Origin: Micropterix aruncella
Taxonomy: Eukaryota; Arthropoda; Insecta; Lepidoptera; Micropterigidae
Assembly: GCA_944548615.1 (NCBI GenBank)
Contig: OX155980.1
Span: 62,555,582 to 62,619,581 of the forward strand
DNA: 64,000 nt
Direction: 5' to 3'
Below, one piece after another: positions 44,501 through 53,500 of this stretch; the stretch's first letter is position 1; the number at the start of each line of letters is the position of its first letter. Below the pieces are notes generated by a model. That model had not been told where the DNA came from. It saw only the letters and a program-made list of their open reading frames with translations, and ran no database searches. The position numbers were made by a program, and so were the translations under genes.

Positions 44501-47500
44501 GATATCATGCCCAAATACGACAACACTTTATTTGCCATCACTAAACACATGTCTAAAATAATTACCAATGTCTCATTGAGAATTTCTACATGCATTTGCA
44601 ACGTCGGATATAAAGTTTGGCGACACTCACGATGCATCGTCAGATATATCATCCTTATATTTGACCCACAAATCGCTTGGATTCGAAGGGAAACTCGTAA
44701 AGAATGTGCGAAGTAAAGAATGTGCGAATTTTATGCGGTGATGAAGATATGACGGAATATTTGATCCTATTGTTCCAATTAGAATCGTTCTCGAGCAACT
44801 GTAAGAGTTGGGTCCCTACAGATTTGCCGCATCCCATTTTGCCGCTTTCAGTTTCGCCGCATCCAGATTCGCCGCAAAATGAACCTTCCAGTTTTGCCGC
44901 ATCCCAATTTGCCGCTTCCCACTACGCCGCGTCCAGTACAATCCCAAACAGCCGCATCCAGATTTGCCGCAACATAAAACTGTCAAACGTCGATTTGGTG
45001 TTGCCACCATGCAATTGTTGATAAAGCGGCGTTTTCACAATGCAGATTTTGTTGCAACGCTTTGTCAGAACGATTGGAATTATGGCAATTCCGACAATTT
45101 TATAAATGTCAACTGTCAAAATTATTTCACCGATTTGAGGTTATAATAACAATCAGCAATAATGTTATAGGATAAAAAAGTTCCTTTGTGATCGGGCTTC
45201 CGTTCATAAATACATATAGGTATACAAAGGACATAATATCAGTCAAACATATGTTCGAGCAGAATGAGTATGTCGAGTGAAGGAGTTTATTTATTTTTGT
45301 GTAGGTACAATGGATCATATAAAAACGATTTTTAAGAGACATAACATCTTACTGGTTTCAGATTTCGTATCGAATTCAAGAATGTGGTTAATAAGATTAA
45401 TATACATTAATAATAACAACGATAAAAATATTTTCTATTGAAACAAAAAAGACGTCTTACTACAAATAGTTTTGAATAATATAAAAGAACACGGACAACG
45501 ATCAGTGGTAGCTTACGATTTTTAAGAGACATAACATCTTACTGGTTTCAGATTTCGTATCGAATTCAAGAATGTGGTTAATAAGATTAATATACATTAA
45601 TAGTAACAACGATAAAAATATTTTCTATTGAAACAAAAAAGACGTCGTACTACAAATAGTTTTGAATAATATAAAAGAACACGGACAACGATCAGTGGTA
45701 GCTTACCGATCGGCACTAAATTTTCAGCCCCTTAAACACAATGTTGGTTGTTGTACAAAATAGGTAGGTACTATGTTCCTTGCTTGCAAATTGGTATAAT
45801 TGTCATGAAGGGATTTAAATGTAAGGAGTAGTCATATAAAACAGAACGGCTGGGCTTTTTTTTATCAGGCCCAATGTGCCAAGTTTTTTATCAGGCCCAA
45901 GCTTTCTCCTAGATCAATTTTGGGGTTATTTCGGGAATATGACTATTTTCTACTGTTTCTTCTACTGGGAGCTAATGGGCCCATGATGAGGTGGCCACGA
46001 TGATTCATGTGTTCAGGGTCGGTCACACTCACGGGTCAACACCCATCTGATGGCCTCCACGCATGGGGTGCGAGCCTGGGTAGGACACTGGGTCAACCAG
46101 TCTCCCCTGGGAATCAAACCTCTGGCGCTCCTGGACGGTCTGCGCACCGAGCGGCGCAAGCCAATCGACTGTGCTCTCCGACTAACAATCGGGGGAGTCT
46201 GGGAACTGTATTGTTTCCTATAGAGCGGGGGTGGTTGTCTACCTTACGGCGACTGCTCTTGAAATGACCATTGGCCATCCGATCCCGGTTCAGAGTCGGG
46301 CAAAGGACGCCTTGGTCCGCGATAGATTCGGTGCACACCGTTTCACCGCTTCGTAAGGGAGAGGACCGCGCAAGCGACCTCGAACTCGGAACCAATCGAG
46401 AGACCGGAGAAATCTGGTCACAATTGGAAGCAAGGGCGCGAGGGTCGGCCCGCCAGGTAACACTGGCTATCTCGCGGTAAGGCGTTGACTTCTTGCGGGT
46501 TGTGACGTAGCTGGACGTTGGATTTGTTTCTGTCCAAAGTCTTCTACGTTCACTGCAGGGCGACAGAACGAGAAAATCGTTAAAACGTCCTGTGGTGACG
46601 GGCTCGCCCGTTGTAGTTGACACCGCAAGTTGTTTCTTATATTCGCTGCGGCGGAAGGAGAAACCCTGAGAAACCCTCTAATTAATGTATACATGCTCCT
46701 GTTTTGTATTTTCCGCCTATTTCCCATATACTTTCAACCCCCCGATCCCGACCCCCTGACCTGTAATCAAGGTTCTATTGTACACAATAAAACTACTACG
46801 TTTAAATAAGTAACTATTGTCAAGAAAGTGGTTTTATTCATATTAAACTAAAGCGACACCAAAATAAACCATAGGTAATGATATAACTTTTCAGAAAAAA
46901 TATCGATAAACCTATTCAAAACATCCCCATAGCTTTTTGTGAGCGAAAGGAGATCCACTTATTGCCATGTCAAAAAACCTATGAATATTTTAATGATTTC
47001 GTCCCAATATTAATTACTTTTGATATTTGATACATACGGTTTTAAACTGAGGAAATTAGTTTAGGTTTGGTATGTATCGAAATAAAAAAAAAATTATGTA
47101 GCGGTTCGTTTTCGAAAAAATATTTTTCATGTAACCGTGGCCTAAGTATCCTTTATTTGCGGCAAAATGGGACGCGGCGAATCTGGACGCGGCGAAATAA
47201 AATGCGGCAAATTGGGATGCGGAGAATCTGGAAGCGACAGAATAGATGCGACAAAACTGGAAGCAGCAAATCGGGAAACGTCAGTTAGCTGTCAAAATCG
47301 CCTTGCGGCAAATCTGGATGCCCCCTAAGAGTTGACAGGCCTCACGGTATGTCTTACACAGATGCCCATTAACGGTTCTCAGTTATTACAACGACGTCGG
47401 ACCGCAAACATTTACCAACAACAGTCGAAGACAGTAACATTTATCGTTATAAGGATGCACAAGTAGATGGCGTCTGAAGCAAATACATTTGGAATCCCTT

Positions 47501-50500
47501 TAACCGATGTTCCTTATTTCCGACTCTGAAACGATTATATGACAAAGCGAATACGAATACTGAATACACAAGAAAAAATATATAGATAGGTACCCAAAAA
47601 AATTGTAAAACATAGAATGTTAATTTATTTACATATCGTTTTTATAATTACAAGTCTTCGTAAAGTAATAATAACTAAGGAGACTTAAAGAGACATTTAG
47701 AAGCAATTTACAGGAAATCGAGGATATTATCATGTGAAGAAAGAATGCAATTGTGCATAGTAAAGAAGCGTTTACAAGGTGATACACAAGAAAAAATATA
47801 TAGATAGTACCCAAAAAAAAATTGAAACATAGAATGTTAATTTATTTACATACCACTTATATATCTCATAAATTATAATGTGATAATTCAAATAGTAACT
47901 AATCGTCCACAGTTAATTCCCATCAGTATTTTTGAGAAATAATAATTATAGTAAATAGGTTTAATAATAGTATGGTTTCGGATGTGGTATTATCCTTATA
48001 AATAGTATGAGAAGGCGCAATTGAGTAACACTACACACGAGCGCCGAGCGTGAAGCGAATGACACAAATATCGCTGTTTGCGGGAGCTGATCTTGCGCGG
48101 TCGCGATCGGAGACGCGAGAAGCGAGCCCTTCGCCCGAGTGATTGCAAACGACTGACGTTGGCGCCGCGCGTTCAGGCGTGCGCGCGCAGGCAAACGCGC
48201 GCAGGCGTGCGCGCGCAAGCGTGCGTGCGCAGGCGCCAACGTCACTAACTTATTGTAAAATAAAACAATGTCGTATGTAATAAAAACATATTATAATTTC
48301 ACCATTTCAAACAAACGCACAGAATGAAGCATAAACACAACAGGAAAAATACAAAAAATATATATTAGTATTACAGAAAAGCCCAGCCTACGGAGACCTA
48401 CAGAGCTACACAAGAAAAAATATATAGATAGGTACCCAAAAAAAATGTAAAACATAGAATGTTAATTTATTTACAAAACGTTTTTATAATTACAAATCTT
48501 CGTAAAGTAATAATAACTAGGAGACTTAAAGAGACATTTAAAAGCGATTTACAGGAAATCGAGGATAGGAACCCAAAAAATAAGGAACCCAAAAAAAAAA
48601 GTTCAACATAGAATGTTAATTTGTTTACTTACATATCTTATATATTTAATATCTACAATTACATATCTAATTAATTATAATGTGATGTGTCCACAGTTAA
48701 GTCCGATCAGTATTTTTGAGAAATAATAATTATAGTAAATAGGTTTAATAATAGCAAATTTCTGTTACCAAACCATTTTGAATCTATTTTGTGTTAAATA
48801 TGATTATACGCCGTGCTTTTTCTTCAAATGAACTGTTAAATTCGATCGTTGGCCGAAGGAAACTGAATGAGCACATTCTTCACACTTATATTTCTTCAAC
48901 TTCCTGTGAACTGAGTCTATGTGTTCTTTCAAATACCATTTACGTGTGAAAGCACCATCGCATTCACCACATAAATATTTCTTTAGTTTTCTGTGAACTG
49001 AGTCTATGTGTTCTTTCAAATGCCATTTACAGGCGAAAGCACCATCGCATTCACCACATAAATATTTCTTTAATTTTCTGTGAACTGAGTCTATATGTTC
49101 TTTCAAATGCCATTTACGTGCGAAAGCACCATCGCATTCTCCACATAAATATTTCTTTAACTTCCTGTGGACTTGATCTATGTGTGCTTTCAAATGCGAT
49201 TGACGTGCAAAAGCACGATCGCATATTCCACATAAGTAATTTCTCAGTTTATTATGGACACTATTAATATGCTGTTTTAAACCAAACTTTACAGTGAACG
49301 TCTTATTGCACTTCGGACAATCATGTGATTTGACACGTCCAACACCAGATCCGATATCGCCATTATTACAGCTTCCAGACGGTCCACCTTCGATGGGCTC
49401 TGGTTTTATAAAACAGTGCTTGCCTTCGAAGAATTCCACGACGTTCCCTTGCGCATCCGGTGTGAAGTCTTCATAATCCGAATCGAACAACTCTTTTTTA
49501 ATGAAAAAATTTTCCCCAGCCTCGGCAGCCACGTAGCTATTATCCTCTACAATTGGATCACTCATCTTCTTAACTTAGCTAGTATCCTCTCAAATACTTG
49601 GAAACACATGGAAAAACTGATATTTCTCAAATACTTGGAAAAACTTGTATTGCGCGAGTTACGGTAAAATTTCTTCTCATTTTGACAGTTGCCTCAAGCT
49701 TTTGTTTTTGCACAACTTTTTAGGCTAGCAAGTCAGAGCTGCCAGCGAGAATTGACAATTAAATTAAAAATAATATAAAATTACAAGAAAACATTATTAC
49801 GCTAAATAACTCTAATATTATATAAAATGAAACAAAGTCGGGTTTATTCAAACACTTATAACTCGAGAACGGCTGGATCGATATCTCATGGTTTTTGATT
49901 TGTTGTATTTGTCTTCGTCCCGAATAGCAGAATCTATATATATAAAAATAAATCGCCGTGCATTAGTCTCGCAAGATCTAGGAAAGGACTCGACCGATTT
50001 CAATAATTATTTTTTTGTTTTGTTCGCCTTGATTCAGGGGTGGTTCACAAAAAAAATATTTAGGAAAAACTCAAAGAAACAACTGAAAATCGAAAAAATC
50101 GAAATTGGTCATTTGGGGAATAGGCGCTCGCTTAACAGCAGTTCCTATTGCTTAACAGCTGCGCCATCCACAACTGTTATTCATTCCGTGCGATTGTGTA
50201 AAATTTCGAAAAGTCGAAGGTCAAAAAGTAAAAAAAAATAAAAAAAGTCGAAAAAGTAAAAAAAGTCGAAAAAGTAAAAAAAGTCGGCAAAGTCAAAAAA
50301 GTCGAAAAAAAAACGAAAAAAGTCAAAAAAGTCAAAAAAAGGCAATAAGTCAAAAATGTCGTAAAATTCGAAAAGTCGAAAAAACGTTATTCAGAAAAGT
50401 CAAAAATGTCGTAAAAGTCGAAAAAAACGACAAAGCCAGAAAAGTCGAAAAAGTCAAACAAGTTGAACAAGGCAAAAAAGTCGAAAAAATCGGAAAAGTT

Positions 50501-53500
50501 GGAAAAGTCAGAAAAGTCGTAAAAGTCGAAGTTGATTTTCGAGGGTTAAAGGGTGGCGCTAGGTTGGTGGTGGGGGGGGGGGGTTGTGGTAGGATTAATG
50601 ATATTAATATTTAGATGAATTAAGTTCCTGGCTTTTTGACTGGAAAGTCTTGGGGTGACACAAAAGATTTTTTTTAATTACATACGACATTGTTTTATTT
50701 TACAATAAGTTGGTGGATTTGAGAATAGATTTTGATGAAGCGAATGTAATTGCATTTTGAGAACATTCATTTTGATCAGCGATTCTTTGACTTTGCAGGC
50801 TTAGACATAACCACGATTTTGGACTTAGTTTGGGGAATTCAATACTGTAAAGACCTCATGAAAATTTCGACCGATTTAAGTGAGTGTGAAAACAATTTCA
50901 TGTCGTTTTACAGTGCCCATTACAATGTCGAGAAGAAGAGCTGACATAGGTCGACGAAATCAGTCAAATGTGCGGCAAGCTACTTCAAGTGCAAACAGCA
51001 CTGATGTGAGATCATTCCATCATTACAGCCGAAATACAAGATGAAGCTGTTAATCCGAAATTGCTTGCAGTGGTGCCTAAGAATATGATCTACGGACTTC
51101 GCGAAGTTTAAACAACGTCTCGCCCTGTATGATCGATGGTAACTGTTCCAGGCGTTACCCAAGAGACCCGATTTCTAACACCATCACAGGCAATGACGGA
51201 TACCCATTGTATCGTCGTCGATCAGTTGCGGACAATGGGCGATCTGCAGTTGTGAAGGTCAAAAGGTCAGATGTAAATGTGGTCAATCGTTGGATTGTGC
51301 TATATTGTCAAAGGCTTTTAAAGCGCAAATCAATTTGGAATACTGCAACTTCGTCAAGTCGATAAATTACATATGCAAATACGTAAAACAAAGCATATGG
51401 CTGTTTTCGCTGTGAGGAATTCAAACGAGGAAGTATCTCAGTATCAGACGTGTCGCTATGTCAGCAGCAACGAGGCGATTTGGCGCATCTTTTCCTTTGC
51501 GATATACGAAAGACAATCTAAAGTTATACATTTGGCAGTAATTCTGGAAAGCGGAAAATAAGTGTATTTCAATCCAGAGAATGCAGCGGACAGAGCAGCA
51601 CAGCCACCGTTGACAACATTGAGAAGCCTTTTCTCGATTTGTCAAGCTGCTTTTTTCGCTTGCACTTTATTGTATGCTGAAATGCCTCGCTACTACACAT
51701 GGAACGCATCGTAGAAATCGTTTCAGTGTCGGAAACAAGGAACATCAGTTGAAGGACATCCAAATGCTTCAGACGCTTCAGACGCTCTGGGTCTAATCTT
51801 CGCTGTGCATCCATATAACGACGAATGTTACCGTCTTCAATTATTGTTGGTGAATGTTTGCGGTACGACGTCGTTTCAATAGCTGAGAACCGTTAATGGG
51901 CATCTATGTAAGACATACCGTGAGGCGTGTCAACTCTTACAGTTGCTCGAGAACGATTCTAATTGGAACGATACCATCAAATATTCCGTCAAAATCTTCA
52001 GCACCGCATAAAACTCGCATATTGTTTGCAATTATCATATATACGTGTTTCCCTTCGAATCCAAGCGATTTGTGCGTCAAATATAAGGACGACATATCTG
52101 AGGATGTTTTGCATCGTGAGTGTCGCCAAAATTTATATCCGACATTGCAAATGCCTGCAGAAATTCTCAATGAGACATTGGTCAATATATAAGAAATTGT
52201 TTAGTGATGGCGAATAAAGTGTTGTCGTATTTGGGCATATCACCCAATCGTCCAATGCTCGATGCATTTAACCACGAGTTACAAAGAAAACAACACTACG
52301 ACCCCGAATCATTAGCCTAAGCTGTTTGTAATGATTGCTAGGAATGATTACTATGCTAGGAATGATGACTAAGCTAGGAGTGATTCAAACCTGGCGTGTT
52401 GTTCCAGTGGTTGACGGATGGAGAAGGTTTGAGGTTGGAGGTCCAGTGGTTGGAGGTTTGCAAGATTTTTTGGTACGCGACAGCAAGGTTCAGGGCCGTA
52501 TAACGTTCCCTTTGCTCCCGTTTAGCAAGTTCGTCGGCTTTTTCATTTCCCTCGATTCCTGCATGGCCGGAAACCTATCTTAGAATTAACCTGCTTTTTT
52601 CGCCCAGGGAATTCAGTAGTGATATTTGAATTAATGGTATTCGAGGCTAGTACCATAAGAGCTGTTTGCTATCCGAGTGGATGTAGATACGGTGGTTGGC
52701 GTAATTCTTATGGAGGTTGATATCCGCACATTCAATAATGGCGTGTACCTCTGCTTGGAATATGGAGGCGAATTTCCCCAAGTGCAGTTGGTTTTTTAGC
52801 CAGTCGTCTCTGGGCGGCAGTTCTACTGTCGCTCTCCATATATACTGCAGCCTACGTCAAGTCCCGATTTGGGTCCATCAGTATACCATTTAGGGCTACC
52901 GGCCTCCCAGTGCAGTTGGTTTTTTAGCCAGTCGTCTCTGGGCGGCAGTTCTACTGTAAAGAGTTTTCCAAAGTTTAGGAGTGGAAGCATGGTGTCTAAT
53001 ACCATGTTAAGGGTTGGAGTTTCACTGACTGAGTCAAGAACTGATCTTAGTCCTTGTGAGATCCAGTTTATCTTCTCACAGTCAGACAGCCTGTACATGC
53101 TGGCTTTTGCCAACTGTTGCAAGTGAATGTGTAGGCCTCTACACAGTGTAGGTAAGTTCAGCAGTGCATCTAAAGCTGCTCCAGGAGTGGAAGACATTGT
53201 GCCAGTTGTCGTGAGGCACGCTGTCCTTTGGATATTGTTTAGTTTGGTAATCACAATTTTCTGGTTGGCTTTGTTGCACCATACCACCGAGGCGTACAAG
53301 ATTATCGGCCTCACAATGGCAGTGTATAGCCACTGGGAGATCATCAGCTGGCTTCTCGAATCAGAAATCAGATTAAAAATATTGGACGTGGTCACCATTT
53401 CTCTTCCGAGACAGAGACAATTATAGCAAACCATGCCTTTGATAAACTCAATCGGATACAAAAATGGATAATATCCATACTGCTTGAAGTAAAATTCCAT

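Larger units (their letters stand above)
44811..47325. mobile_element. 2.5-kb DNA transposon with inverted GCCGC-subrepeat ends
   Basis: The element interrupts Helitron copy 1. It is flanked by TAAGAGTTG at 44802-44810 and 47326-47334. The empty site, with one TAAGAGTTG, exists in Helitron copy 2 near 51940 (opposite strand). Ends are inverted: CAGATTTGCCGCA on the left, and its reverse complement, TGCGGCAAATCTG, on the right. About 165 bp at each end consist of degenerate tandem TTGCCGCATCCAGA-like subrepeats. The start and end bases make the duplication 9 bp, or 8 bp if the terminal G belongs to the element. Mutator-like or Merlin-like ends are possible. I see no transposase. Confidence 0.85.
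43834..47520 (-). mobile_element. Helitron fragment, copy 1, interrupted by a GCCGC-repeat element
   Basis: Minus-strand helicase and upstream regions of a Helitron protein. 44358-43834 holds SGETGKMFLISLLLA (Walker A degraded from GGTGKT), ALASSGIAATLLEGGRTAHS and KLIVWDEYKM (motif II DE). 44652-44443 holds PTLQMHVEILNETL and SPNRPMHHAFNHELQREQL. A block near 44800 reads QLLQLLENDSNWN, and it continues beyond the inserted element at 47326-47520. Frameshifts break the protein. A sister copy lies at 49933-52320. Confidence 0.85.
49933..52320 (+). mobile_element. Helitron, copy 2, with 5' terminus and degraded Rep/helicase protein
   Basis: Starts with TCTATATATATAAAAATAAA after an A, the TC 5' end of insect Helitrons, followed by CATTAGTCTCGC. 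From about 51180 the plus strand shows DGYPLYRRRSVADNG, FVKSIKYICKYVNK-like, QYQTCRYVSSNEAIWRIFSF and ERQSKVIHLAV (Helitron replicase N domain). Then come TYREACQLLQLLENDSNWND and LGISPNRPMLDAFNHELQRK. The helicase proper is missing. Many stops and frameshifts. The 3' end (CTRR with hairpin) could not be fixed; 52320 is approximate. Confidence 0.8.

Noticed and set aside
46080..46220. tRNA gene or tRNA-derived SINE on the minus strand
   Set aside because: Only a B-box-like GGTTTGATTCC and a weak A-box were seen; no acceptor or anticodon stem could be paired.
46114..46623. 169-codon minus-strand ORF as a possible transposase of the GCCGC element
   Set aside because: No catalytic motif, basic low-complexity composition, and competing open frames on the other strand.
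47961..48245. Ala/Arg-rich 94-codon ORF
   Set aside because: Product of the alternating GCGC tract between duplicated flanks.
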